Assembly: GCA_963808725.1 (NCBI GenBank)
Contig: CAWEGO010000002.1
Location: forward strand, 558,001 to 622,000
Direction of reading: 5' to 3'
DNA: 64,000 nt
From: JAHFUA01 sp963808725
Lineage (GTDB): Bacteria; Acidobacteriota; Terriglobia; Terriglobales; Acidobacteriaceae
Shown: positions 25,444 to 33,894 of the stretch, in pieces
Numbering within the stretch: the stretch's first letter is position 1
Layout of the letters: every line of letters begins with the position of its first letter
Notes under the pieces: model-generated
Database searches by the model: none
What the model saw: the letters and a program-made list of their open reading frames with translations, nothing else
Told to the model about the DNA's origin: nothing
Translations under genes and position numbers: made by a program

Positions 25444-27882
25444 TTAGTGAGGCAGGCCAACCTCGTCCAGCAGCTTGCCGAATCGAGGATCCGACCTGAG
25501 ACTATCGAACTTGGCATCAACCCCGAGCACCGACATGTACCACGACCGCGCCGCATATGCCTTGTCGAGTTCGGCAAAAGCCCGATCTTTGTCTCCGAGC
25601 CCGGCGTAAATCATGGCGTAAAAATATGGCTCGACCCACTCTTTTTTTGCCCGAGCATCGAGTTCGGCGAGCATCTCTTGCGCGGTCTTGCGGTCGCCCT
25701 TGAGGCCCGCAGCCCAGCCGAGCGAGGCCACGGCCTCGGTGAAATTCGGCTCTGCTTTGCGCGCCTGCTCGAAAGCCTCGATGGCCTGGTCGAGCTGACT
25801 CTTGGCCGCGTAGCTCCATCCCAGCACGTCGCCCGCAAGCGGGACGAATCCGCCGGGAAACTGTTGGATGGTCTTCTGCTCCTGCTGAATGGCGTCATCG
25901 TACCGATGCGCATAATAGTAGGTCTGCCCCACCACGTGATTTTGTTCGGCCGAGATCGGATCCAGCTTCAAGGCCTCGGCGACTTGCGCGATGCCCTCGT
26001 CGTAGCGCTTCAAATCTGCAAGGCACCAGCCGTACATACTGCGAATTTCCGCGTCGTTGGGATCCAGTTCGATCGCGCGCTGAAATTCCTGAAGGGCCCG
26101 CGCTTGATCGTAGTTATAGAAGTGATCTGTATAGGCCAGCCAACCTTCGGCGTTGCCTAGAGTCGGGTCCAGTTCGAAGGCCTTTTTCGCCGCCGCTTCC
26201 GCCTCCGGCATCACCTCTCGCGGCGGAGCGTACCAGTCTTCGACGACTGCGTAGTTGTAAGCGATGGTCGAATAGGCAAGCGCGTAGTTCGGGTCGAGCG
26301 CAATCGCCTGCCGCAAGTAACCCAATCCCTGTTTCAGGCTGTCGGGAGTGAACTGCCGGGTCAGGTAGAGCCCTTTCAGGAAGGCGTCGTAGGCGGCGGT
26401 ATTCTGGGTTGAATGCGCCAGCAGGCGTCCCTGTTGCTCTCCGCTCAGCCGAAAGCGGAGCGCATGAGCAATCTGCTCCGAAATCTGGTCTTCCAGGGAG
26501 AGAATGTTCGACATCTTTTCCCGGTAGTGTCCGCCCCACAGTTCGGAATCGTCGCTGGTGTTCACCAGGTTGGTGTTGATCTCGATGGTGTCGCCCACCT
26601 TGTTGACACTGCCTTCAAGGACACTCGATACGCTCAACTCCCGGCCGATTTGACGGGGATCGGTATGGCGCCCCTTATACCGGTACACCGAATCCGACGC
26701 CATGACGCGCAGCCCCTGCAACTGCGAGAGGCTCGCCGTCACCGTGCTGGCAATCCCATCTCCGAGGTATTCGAGGTTGGGATCTCCGCTGGCATTGGCG
26801 AACGGGAGCACGGCAATTGACCGGAGTTGGCTATTGCCGCCCGTGCCGGCTAGCCGGTGCCGCAATCCGCCAATGTCAAGCACGAAGGCGATTGCAACGA
26901 TGACAATCATGCCTGCCGCAGATCCCGCCCAGAGCCATCGCCGGCTCATTCGCGGCCGCGCGGAAGTTCCTTGGGAGATTTGGCCGGATTCGCCTTCGCG
27001 CGGCAACTGCTTCGCCGATTCCGTATCCCTCTTCAGCCGCTTTAGGTCCGTCCGCATCTCCGACGCGCTCTGGTAACGCAGATTCCGGTCCTTTTCCAGG
27101 GCCTTATTGATGATCCGTTCCAGTTCGACGGGAAGCTCCGGGTTCAGCCGCATGGGAGCCACCGGCGTGCGGTTCAAGATAGCCTCGAAGATCACTCCTG
27201 AACTCTCACCCCGGAAGGGCAACACGCCCGTCGCCATCTCATACAGCACGATGCCGAAGGAAAACAGGTCGCTGCGCGCATCCAGTTCTTTGCCCCGCAC
27301 CTGCTCTGGCGACATATAAGCGACCGTACCCAGCGTGCTGCCAGGGCTGGTCAGGTGTTCCTCGCTGACGGTCGCCGCCGTGGCATCTCCGTCCGCGGCT
27401 CCTGCTCTACGGGCGGCGGTCTTGGCCAGCCCGAAATCCAGCACTTTGATCTGCTCGCGCTTGGTAATGAAGATGTTGGCCGGCTTGATGTCACGATGAA
27501 CGATTCCCTCGCCGTGGGCAGCATCGAGCGCGTCGGCGATCTGAATGCTGAGGTCCAACAGCGTTTCCAGGTCCAGCGGACGGCCCGTGATGCGGTGCTT
27601 GAGGGTCTGGCCGTCGAGGAACTCCATCACGATGAACGGCTGCCCTTGATGCTGTCCGATCTCGTGGACCGTGCAAATGTTCGGATGGTTCAGAGCCGAG
27701 GCGGCACGCGCTTCGCGCCGGAAACGTTCCAGCGCGTTCGCGTCCTGGACAACCTCCGCGGGAAGGAACTTGAGGGCGATGAACCGGCCGAGTTCCGTGT
27801 CCTCCGCCTTGTACACCACACCCATCCCGCCCCCGCCGAGCTTCTCGACGATGCGGTAGTGCGAGATGGTTTGGCCGATCAT
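25444..27882 (-). CDS. Ser/Thr protein kinase with TolB-like and TPR sensor region
   Basis: The kinase domain (residues about 10-280) is complete: ISHYRIVEKLGGGGMGVVYK, the ALKFLP lysine, HRDIKPANIFI catalytic loop, LDFGLAK and GTVAYMSPEQVRG. A transmembrane helix follows at about 317-338 (GMIVIVAIAFVLDIGG). The extracytoplasmic part has a TolB-like segment (IAVLPFANASGDPNLEYLGD) and at least four TPR units. It is a membrane receptor kinase of the type common in Acidobacteriota; the ligand is unknown. The ATG 27882 is preceded by the same promoter as the kinase at 42906. Confidence 0.9.
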   Translation of the reverse strand: MIGQTISHYRIVEKLGGGGMGVVYKAEDTELGRFIALKFLPAEVVQDANALERFRREARAASALNHPNICTVHEIGQHQGQPFIVMEFLDGQTLKHRITGRPLDLETLLDLSIQIADALDAAHGEGIVHRDIKPANIFITKREQIKVLDFGLAKTAARRAGAADGDATAATVSEEHLTSPGSTLGTVAYMSPEQVRGKELDARSDLFSFGIVLYEMATGVLPFRGESSGVIFEAILNRTPVAPMRLNPELPVELERIINKALEKDRNLRYQSASEMRTDLKRLKRDTESAKQLPREGESGQISQGTSARPRMSRRWLWAGSAAGMIVIVAIAFVLDIGGLRHRLAGTGGNSQLRSIAVLPFANASGDPNLEYLGDGIASTVTASLSQLQGLRVMASDSVYRYKGRHTDPRQIGRELSVSSVLEGSVNKVGDTIEINTNLVNTSDDSELWGGHYREKMSNILSLEDQISEQIAHALRFRLSGEQQGRLLAHSTQNTAAYDAFLKGLYLTRQFTPDSLKQGLGYLRQAIALDPNYALAYSTIAYNYAVVEDWYAPPREVMPEAEAAAKKAFELDPTLGNAEGWLAYTDHFYNYDQARALQEFQRAIELDPNDAEIRSMYGWCLADLKRYDEGIAQVAEALKLDPISAEQNHVVGQTYYYAHRYDDAIQQEQKTIQQFPGGFVPLAGDVLGWSYAAKSQLDQAIEAFEQARKAEPNFTEAVASLGWAAGLKGDRKTAQEMLAELDARAKKEWVEPYFYAMIYAGLGDKDRAFAELDKAYAARSWYMSVLGVDAKFDSLRSDPRFGKLLDEVGLPH

Positions 27883-27911
27883 GCCAGGTAGGGAGCCAGC
27901 AAGAGGGCTAA

Positions 27912-27940
27912 TCGTAGGGCGGCTATGGACGGCAAGTCAA
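27912..27940 (-). promoter_or_regulatory. Promoter of kinase gene, TTGACT-N17-CTACGA
   Basis: Minus-strand TTGACTTGCC begins at 27940, with the -35 TTGACT at 27935-27940, a 17-nt spacer and CTACGA at 27912-27917. The start codon is about 30 nt further on. The upstream kinase gene at 42906 has the same TTGACTTGCC-N11-GCCCTAC pattern at 42934-42962. Confidence 0.6.
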
Positions 27941-28075
27941 TCCGCCGCCGATTACTGGCGTAGAGTGGGTATTCCACAGCAGCCGGAAACTGACCCCTGC
28001 GCACTGATTCGCTAATCGCTCGCATCGAAAAAATCGTGAATACCCGATCCTGCCTTGGGAGTCTAATACGCGTTT

Positions 28076-28180
28076 ATGTCCAGCCCCTGCCAGAAGACTC
28101 CGATGTTGTGTTGCTGCGCTTGTTGTTGTTGTCGCGGCCTGTCTTCGGGCGGGGAGGAAGAGCTGACTTAGAGATCTAGC
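28076..28180 (+). CDS. Cysteine-run leader peptide (attenuator ORF)
   Basis: ATG at 28076 encodes 34 residues with eight cysteines: MSSPCQKTPM, then LCCCACCCCRGLVF, then GRGGRADLEI. Seven Cys codons (TGT/TGC) fall at 28109-28132. The ORF ends at TAG 28178-28180, 19 nt before a terminator hairpin that precedes the sulfite reductase start. A ribosome short of Cys-tRNA would stall on the run, as in other amino-acid leader peptides. Cysteine-rich leader ORFs controlling sulfur genes are known in mycobacteria. The ribosome binding site is weak (ggag 14 nt upstream), and TAATAC at 28063-28068 could make the transcript nearly leaderless, so the start is likely but not certain. Too short to be found by length alone. 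Confidence 0.7.
28149..28158 (+). promoter_or_regulatory. Candidate antiterminator segment
   Basis: GGCGGGGAGG, 16 nt after the Cys codons, can pair with CCTACCGCC at 28204-28212, the left arm of the terminator: 5 pairs, a 2x1 internal loop, then 3 pairs. A ribosome stalled on the Cys codons would leave it free. A competing small hairpin (GCCT with GGGC nearby) could hold it otherwise. Confidence 0.4.
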
Positions 28181-28199
28181 ACTTTAAAGTCGATTTCTA

Positions 28200-28241
28200 A
28201 AGGCCTACCGCCGGAAGCGCACACGGGCGGTAGGCCTTTTT
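28200..28241 (+). terminator. Attenuator/terminator hairpin before sulfite reductase
   Basis: Arms AAGGCCTACCGCC (28200-28212) and GGCGGTAGGCCTT (28226-28238) form a 13-bp stem with a 13-nt loop, followed by TTTTTGTTTTT. The sulfite reductase start at 28273 is 32 bp downstream, so transcription must pass this site. Confidence 0.85.
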
Positions 28242-28272
28242 GTTTTTGCTCGGTCGCAGGGGGGGAGTCTCG

Positions 28273-29975
28273 ATGACACAGGCAGCGCAGGAAACCAAGG
28301 CCCAGCGGATAGAACGCCTCAAGCGGGAGAAAAACCCGCTGGAGAGCCTGGACGAGATCCGCAGCTTCGCGCGGGAAGGACGCGCTTCCATCCCGCCGGA
28401 ATGGCTGGGGACCTACTTCCGCTGGTGGGGTGTGTACACGCAGGGCGATGGCGCCGGCGCCGTCGGCGGGAGCAATGGCGAAGGCAAGTCGACGCCTTAC
28501 TTCATGGTGCGAATCCGCATCCCCAACGGATCTTGTCGTCGCAACAGTTGCGCACCATCTCCGAGCTTACCCGGGATTACGCGCGTGGCGTCGCCGACAT
28601 TACCGTGCGCCAGAACATCCAGCTCCATTGGGTTGAGATCAAGGCGCTGCCGGAATTGCTGGAGCGCTTGTTTCGCTCCGGCCTGACCACCATGCAAGCC
28701 TGCGGCGACGTGACCCGCAACATCACCGGCTGTCCCCTGGCCGGAGTAGATGCCGATGAGATTTGCGACGCCTCGCCGCTGGTCCGCGAAGCCAACCGGC
28801 TCCTGGTGGACAACCCGGAGTTCTACAACCTGCCGCGCAAGTTCAAAATCTGCATCACCGGATGCCGCGTGTGGTGCTCATATCCCGAGATCAATGACAT
28901 AGGCCTGACGGCTGTCCCACGCGCGCGAAACGGCAGGCCGGAGATTGGTTTTTCGCTTCGCGTTGGCGGCGGCTTGTCCACCGATCCCCACCTGGGTGTG
29001 CGGCTAAACGCATTCGTCCAATGGCAGCAGGTAGTCCCGGTGGTTCAGGGGATAACCGAAATGTTCCGCGAGGCCGGCGTGCTGCGCGAACACCGCGAGC
29101 GGGCTCGCCTCAAGTTTCTGTTCCTCCGGCACGGATGGACCTCGGAAACTTTTCAACGCGAACTTGAGCAGCGCATCGGATTCACGCTGGACCCGTCGGT
29201 CGCTGAAGAAACGCCGAACGATGTTTACCGCGACCACGTGGGCATCCATCCGCAAAAGCAGCCAGGCTACAGCTATGTTGGCGCGGCGGTGTTGCGCGGC
29301 CGCTTGACCGCCGGCCAGATGCATGCCGTGGCGGAACTGGCCGAGCAGTTCGCCGCGGGTCAACTGCGCACCACCAACATGCAAAACCTGCTGATCATTA
29401 ATGTTCCCAACGCCCGTGCGAGCGAATTGGGAAGCGAGCTCAACGCGATCGGACTTCCGGTCAACGGCTCTCCTTTCTGGCGCGGCGCCATCGCCTGCAC
29501 CGGCACCGAATTCTGCAAGATCGCGATCACGGAAACCAAGGGATTCGCGCGCTGGCTGGTGGAAGAGTTGGACGAGCGCCTGCCGGACTTCGATCAGCAA
29601 TTGAAGCTGCACGTCACCGGCTGCCCCAACAGTTGCGGACAGCACTGGATCGCGGACATCGGCCTGGAGGGCAAGAAGATCAAGGTCAATGGCCGGCTGC
29701 AGGATGCGTACTACTTCTGCGTCGGAGGCGCGGTCGGCAAACATCAGGCCATCGCCCGGCTGACCGGATACCGCTGCCTGGCCAGCGACGTTCCGGACGC
29801 GATTGAGCGGTTGCTGCGCTCGTACCTGGAACTGCGCCTGCCCGGTGAGAACCTGCGCCGCTTCTTCGGCCGGCTCAGCGATGCGGAGCTTCGAGAATTC
29901 CTGGCTGGCCTTCCGATGCTGGCGGTGGAGCGCGACCTGCCCACCGCAACGCCATCGCGCGGGGTCGAGGGTTGA
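28273..29975 (+). CDS. Ferredoxin-type sulfite/nitrite reductase, apparent frameshift
   Basis: Sir reduces sulfite to sulfide with a siroheme coupled to a 4Fe-4S cluster. The 567-residue product has two repeat halves, RTISELTRDYARGVADITVR and QNIQLHWVEIKAL, ACGDVTRNITGCPLAGVDAD, and the cluster-siroheme ligands C-X5-C (ACTGTEFCK, about residue 408) and C-X3-C (TGCPNSCGQHW, about 450). The siroheme-synthesis genes directly after it, and the absence of nitrate genes, favour sulfite over nitrite. The ATG at 28273 has GGGGGAG upstream. The reading moves from frame 1 to frame 3 at about 28530 (PNG-ILSSQQLRTI), fitting one missing base. It is the first gene after the Cys attenuator. Confidence 0.85.
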
Positions 29976-30592
29976 TGATGCCAAACCTGTTCCCAATGTT
30001 CGTCAAGCTGGCAGGCCGCAAATGCCTGGTCGTGGGCGGCGGGCCGATCGCAGAAGGAAAGATAGAGGGATTGCTCGCGTCCGGCGCAACCGTGGTTGTC
30101 GTGGCGCCGGAGGTGACGCAGAAAATTGCGCGCTGGAACGATCAGGGCCGGCTCACCTGGCGCGCGCGCCACTTCCAGCCATCCGATCTGGAAGGCGCAT
30201 TCCTGGTGGTCGCCGCGACGGGATTGCTTGCGGTGAGCGAGTCTGTGTTTCGCGAAGCAGAAGCTCGCGGGATTCTGTGCAACGCGGTCGATGAGCCCGA
30301 GCGCTGCCACTTTTATTATCCGGCCATCGTCCGCCGCGGCCCGTTGCAGATAGCGATCTCGACCGGCGGCCTGAGTCCGGCGCTCGCCAGCAGATTGCGT
30401 GCCGAGTTGGAGGCGCAGTTTGGCCCCGAGTACGAGCGCTGGCTGCAGAAGCTGGGCGCGATGCGGCGGGCTCCGTTCGCGCGAAGAATCGATCCGCGCC
30501 GGCGGACCCGCGTCTTGCAACTCCTTGCCAGCCGCAAATCGTTTGAGCGCTTTCTCCGCCTGGAAAGCCGCCATAGCGGAGGTTCTGCCTGA
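29975..30592 (+). CDS. Precorrin-2 dehydrogenase / sirohydrochlorin ferrochelatase (Met8/CysG N-domain)
   Basis: This NAD-dependent enzyme turns precorrin-2 into sirohydrochlorin and may insert iron to make siroheme. The 205-residue product has the Rossmann motif CLVVGGGPIAEGKIEGLLAS, PEVTQKIARW, LVVAATGLLAVSESVF and CNAVDEPERCHFYYPAIVRR, typical of CysG-N/Met8. The start ATG 29975 shares the A of the reductase stop (TGATG), and its stop TGA shares its A with the next ATG. The tight overlaps make an operon that makes the cofactor for its first gene. Confidence 0.85.
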   Translation: MMPNLFPMFVKLAGRKCLVVGGGPIAEGKIEGLLASGATVVVVAPEVTQKIARWNDQGRLTWRARHFQPSDLEGAFLVVAATGLLAVSESVFREAEARGILCNAVDEPERCHFYYPAIVRRGPLQIAISTGGLSPALASRLRAELEAQFGPEYERWLQKLGAMRRAPFARRIDPRRRTRVLQLLASRKSFERFLRLESRHSGGSA

Positions 30593-31368
30593 TGGGAAAG
30601 GTCTACCTCATCGGCGCCGGGCCGGGCGATCCCGAGCTGCTTACGGTGAAAGCGGCGCGGATTCTTGCGTCCGCTGACATCGTGCTTCACGACGCGCTGG
30701 TTACGCCGGAGATACTCGAGCTGGCGTCGTCCAAGGCACGCGTCATCGACGTGGGCAAGCGCTGCGGACAAAAGCTGCTGACCCAGGACGAGATCAACGC
30801 GTTTCTCATTCACGCGTCCACCGTGGCCGGCATCGTCGTGCGCCTGAAGAGTGGCGACCCGCTGATCTTCGGACGCGCCGGCGAAGAGATCGAAGCGCTG
30901 CAACGCGCCGGGGTTGAGTTTGAGATCGTTCCCGGCATCACCTCGGCGCTGGCCGCGGCGGCGGCGGCGCGTGTGTCGCTCACCGACCGGCGATTCGCTT
31001 CGCAAGTGCTGTTCACCACCGCGCACCGCAAGGGCGGCGAAATGGCCCTCGATTGGATTAGCGCTAGCACGCCCCGTACTACCGTCGTGGTGTATATGCC
31101 CGGCGCTGCTTACGCCGGACTGGTGGACGCGCTCATTCAGGGCGGTCTCGATCCGCAGACTCCTTGCGTCGTCGTTTCTTGTGCAGCGCGAAAGTCTCAG
31201 CAGATGCTCTGGACCGATATTGCCGGCTTGCGGACCTTGAGTGGCATCGCGGCGCCGGCCCTGATCATCGTGGGCCGGGTTGCGCGCTCCGACGCGGAAA
31301 CGATCACGGCCGACCTTTGGAAGCAGCTCAGAACCACCGCAGTACAGGACGAACAACATATCGCGTAA
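30592..31368 (+). CDS. cobA: Uroporphyrinogen-III C-methyltransferase
   Basis: This SAM-dependent enzyme makes precorrin-2 from uroporphyrinogen III. The 258-residue protein has the family motifs VYLIGAGPGDPELLTVKAAR, the VVRLKSGDPLIFGRAGEEIE box, VPGITSALAAAA, LTDRRFASQV and YMPGAAYAGLVDALI. It is the C-terminal CysG activity as a separate gene, complementing the preceding dehydrogenase. The overlap TGATG with it shows coupling. The name cobA/SUMT is used for this methyltransferase; no cobalamin genes are near, so the role is siroheme. Confidence 0.9.
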   Translation: MGKVYLIGAGPGDPELLTVKAARILASADIVLHDALVTPEILELASSKARVIDVGKRCGQKLLTQDEINAFLIHASTVAGIVVRLKSGDPLIFGRAGEEIEALQRAGVEFEIVPGITSALAAAAAARVSLTDRRFASQVLFTTAHRKGGEMALDWISASTPRTTVVVYMPGAAYAGLVDALIQGGLDPQTPCVVVSCAARKSQQMLWTDIAGLRTLSGIAAPALIIVGRVARSDAETITADLWKQLRTTAVQDEQHIA

Positions 31369-31387
31369 CGATAAAGGAGAACGATCT

Positions 31388-31525
31388 GTGAGCGAAGCTG
31401 ACGACAAGAAGAGTTCCGCCAACGGGAGACCTTTCAGGATTTCTCTTGACACTTGGGCGGTTGCGATCGCACTGGCGGCCGCGCTGCTGGTGCGAGCCGG
31501 CGTGCTGAAGCACATCCCGTGGTGA
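31388..31525 (+). CDS. Small single-TM protein in sulfur operon
   Basis: GTG at 31388 has a strong AAAGGAGA at 31373-31380. The 45-residue product has a polar N-terminus (SEADDKKSSANGRPFRISLD) and a hydrophobic helix (WAVAIALAAALLVRAGVLKH) ending IPW. It lies between the methyltransferase and the YeiH-type exporter genes, so it may be a subunit or stabiliser of that transporter. I do not recognise a family. Confidence 0.65.
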   Translation: MSEADDKKSSANGRPFRISLDTWAVAIALAAALLVRAGVLKHIPW

Positions 31526-31605
31526 ACCCTTTTTGATGTATATCTTTTAGACATTGTTAAACGTGGGACATGTTTGTCTAAGTGATTGAAGAATCGAGGA
31601 GAGAC

Positions 31606-32691
31606 ATGGCTGACTCTATCGCGCTGCCCCGGCTTCGGCCCCTCAGTCCGCGGCTTCACCTGTTCAAACTGATTCCCGGAATCGCGCTGCTGGCCGCGAT
31701 CGGATATGCCGGCAAGCTGCTCGAACAAAACATTTCCCGCTATGCCAAGGCTCACCACGCCGTTATTCCGAACATCGAGTACGTGCTGTGGGCGATTGTG
31801 ATCGGGCTTGCCATCTCGAACACGGTTAAAATTCCCGACGCGTTTCTGCCCGGCATTGCGACCTACGAATTCTGGCTGAAGGCCGGAATCGTGCTGCTGG
31901 GAGCGCGCTTCGTGCTCGGCGATGTGGTGAAACTGGGTTCGATCAGCCTGGTGCTGGTGGCGCTGGAGCTGGCGCTGGCGATCGCGCTGATGACCTGGCT
32001 GGGCCGCCTGTTCAAGTTGAAACCCAAGCTGAGTTCGCTGCTGGCGATCGGTTCCTCCATCTGCGGGGTATCGGCCATCATCGCGGCTAAAGGCGCGATC
32101 GATGCCGATGACGAAGACTCGTCTTTTGCCATCGCGGCCATCCTGGCGTTGGGCGCGATCGCGCTCTTTAGTTTTCCGCTGATCGGCCACTGGCTGGGAA
32201 TGAGCGACCACGCCTACGGCATGTGGGCGGGCCTGGCCGTAGACAACACCGCCGAGGCCACCGCGGCCGGCGCGTTGTATTCCGACGCCGCAGGCAAGAT
32301 CGCCGTCCTGGCCAAGACCACGCGCAACGCCATGATCGGATTTGTGGTGCTGGGATACGCGCTGCATTGGGCCGGCGCTGGACAGGCTAAGACCATCTCC
32401 AACAAAGCTTCGTTCCTGTGGCAGAAGTTTCCCAAGTTCGTGCTCGGCTTCCTGCTGATCTCCCTGCTGGCGACGGCGCACCTCTTCAACAAAGAACAGC
32501 TCACCAGCCTGGCGAATCTTTCGCGCTGGGCGTTTCTGCTCACCTTCGCGGGAGTGGGATTGCGAACCAACTTTCGCGAGATGACCAAGCAGGGACTCCG
32601 GCCGTTCATCGTCGGAGCTCTGGGTGAAGTGGCCATCGCCTCGCTGACACTTGCATTGGTTTTGGGAGCAAACCGGGTCTTTCGCTTATGA
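31606..32691 (+). CDS. YeiH-family putative sulfate/sulfur-anion exporter (UPF0324)
   Basis: The 361-residue protein has about ten membrane helices and the YeiH-family landmarks: IPNIEYVLWAIVIGLAISNT, LKAGIVLLGARFVLGDVVKL, SSLLAIGSSICGVSAIIAAK and WAGLAVDNTAEATAAGALYS. Family members are membrane exporters implicated in sulfur-compound transport. Placement after sulfite-reduction genes suggests export of excess sulfite, sulfate or a related anion. The ATG at 31606 has GAGGAGA at 31597; a 24-nt upstream in-frame GTG is less likely. Confidence 0.8.
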   Translation: MADSIALPRLRPLSPRLHLFKLIPGIALLAAIGYAGKLLEQNISRYAKAHHAVIPNIEYVLWAIVIGLAISNTVKIPDAFLPGIATYEFWLKAGIVLLGARFVLGDVVKLGSISLVLVALELALAIALMTWLGRLFKLKPKLSSLLAIGSSICGVSAIIAAKGAIDADDEDSSFAIAAILALGAIALFSFPLIGHWLGMSDHAYGMWAGLAVDNTAEATAAGALYSDAAGKIAVLAKTTRNAMIGFVVLGYALHWAGAGQAKTISNKASFLWQKFPKFVLGFLLISLLATAHLFNKEQLTSLANLSRWAFLLTFAGVGLRTNFREMTKQGLRPFIVGALGEVAIASLTLALVLGANRVFRL

Positions 32692-32752
32692 CCCCCGATT
32701 GTGCGCCCTTTTTCAATTCTGGTTTTGCCGGCTGATAAGTGCCAGGGGTGGT

Positions 32753-32771
32753 CCTGGCCGAGATGGCCAGG
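32753..32771. terminator. Possible hairpin between convergent genes
   Basis: CCTGGCC-gagat-GGCCAGG (32753-32771) sits between the exporter and the receiver gene ends. It has no T-tract on either side, so a termination role is uncertain. Confidence 0.35.
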
Positions 32772-32772
32772 C

Positions 32773-33507
32773 TCAGGCGTGCTTGCGTTCTATCAGTGGC
32801 TCAATCTCGTGATCGATTTCAAATCTCACCGGCGTGCCGCATGACTGGCAAGTCGTTTGGTGTAACCCGCCGTTCAAACTCATCGCTTCCAGTCTGTTGG
32901 GACGCAGGCATTTGGGACACGTGATTATTAGAAACCCCGCACTGTCTCTGGGCACGAAGAGTGGAGCGATGTCACTTTTCCTTTTCTCCGAGCGAAGGGG
33001 AGAAGCAGCCAAAAGGTTCCCGACTTGCAGGGAAAGCTCTTTGATAGTGTACTGGGCTTTCTGTAAGAAAGCGTCCGCCAAAAGTCCCATCGGCATTTCG
33101 CCCGTGCTGTAACCTCCGCTCATTGCTATCGTGGCGATGTGCGGAAATCGCTCCCGAACGACCGCCAGAAATTCGAATCCTGACATTCGAGGCATATTCA
33201 AATCGGAAATGATCAAATCAGGCAGGGACTTGCTGAGTGCGTGTAGGCCGTCCACCCCGTCCGCTGCCGTCAGAACCTCATAACCCTCGCCTTCCAAAAT
33301 CTGCCCTGCGGTTTCGCGCATTGAAGGTTCGTCATCCACCACTAGGATGCGAAAGCGGAATTGAGCTACACCCTTGGCTTGGGTAAACAGTTTGCTCTCA
33401 TACGAAGGCGCTGCCTGTTCGCCTGCAACAGTACGGTGTGACATTTCCTGAATGGCTGATTCCGGTGAGACCGATTTGTCCGAAATCTCTTTTTGATTGC
33501 CAAGCAA
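32773..33507 (-). CDS. Receiver-domain response regulator with C-terminal zinc ribbon
   Basis: The 244-residue protein has an N-terminal tail, then a receiver domain (FRILVVDDEPSMRETAGQIL, phosphoacceptor Asp in LIISDLNMPRMSG, IATIAMSGGYSTG). The usual output domain is replaced by a C-terminal zinc ribbon (CPKCLRPN and CQSCGTPV). It may act through protein or RNA contacts rather than promoter binding. No partner kinase is adjacent. Confidence 0.7.
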   Translation of the reverse strand: MLGNQKEISDKSVSPESAIQEMSHRTVAGEQAAPSYESKLFTQAKGVAQFRFRILVVDDEPSMRETAGQILEGEGYEVLTAADGVDGLHALSKSLPDLIISDLNMPRMSGFEFLAVVRERFPHIATIAMSGGYSTGEMPMGLLADAFLQKAQYTIKELSLQVGNLLAASPLRSEKRKSDIAPLFVPRDSAGFLIITCPKCLRPNRLEAMSLNGGLHQTTCQSCGTPVRFEIDHEIEPLIERKHA

Positions 33508-33867
33508 TTGGACGCTCTCCCTCTACTAAAAGAAGTTCGAGAGAAGCGGATAATACCCGACGCGAACCGTGCGAAGCTGTTCAATATTGACCAGGTCTGC
33601 GGAGAGCGCTTTTGTTCATGCCGAAGAAGGCCGCGCGATTGAAGGATTGCTTTCGGAGACTGCTAGCTATGCCGAGGATCGTAAATGCCATCGTGCCGGC
33701 CTCCTTCATGGTGATTTCTCAGCGCGGGTTGGATTCCAGAGGCAGTCGTGCGATGCAAATTGGGAAAAACGGATTTCATCCGGTTGATCGGCAATCGGGT
33801 GCCGTCTCAAGACTTGGAGAGCGTGACGGCGGCCGGGTAACGGAAAGGCGGCAGCTTTTGCGTCTCA
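33508..33867. other. 360-bp gap, no supported gene
   Basis: Two overlapping ORFs exist here, but neither has a ribosome binding site or recognised domain and they compete in different frames. No riboswitch-like structure was recognised. Confidence 0.4.
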
Positions 33868-33894
33868 ATGAGTTACAGTAAAGCCGATCAACTT

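Noticed and set aside
30316..32481. 721-residue minus-strand ORF across the siroheme and exporter genes
   Set aside because: Low-complexity, Gln/Arg/His-rich composition and overlaps four recognised plus-strand genes.
33612..33881. Protein of 80-90 residues between the receiver gene and ilvA
   Set aside because: No ribosome binding site, competing frames and unrecognised sequence; the gap is noted instead.
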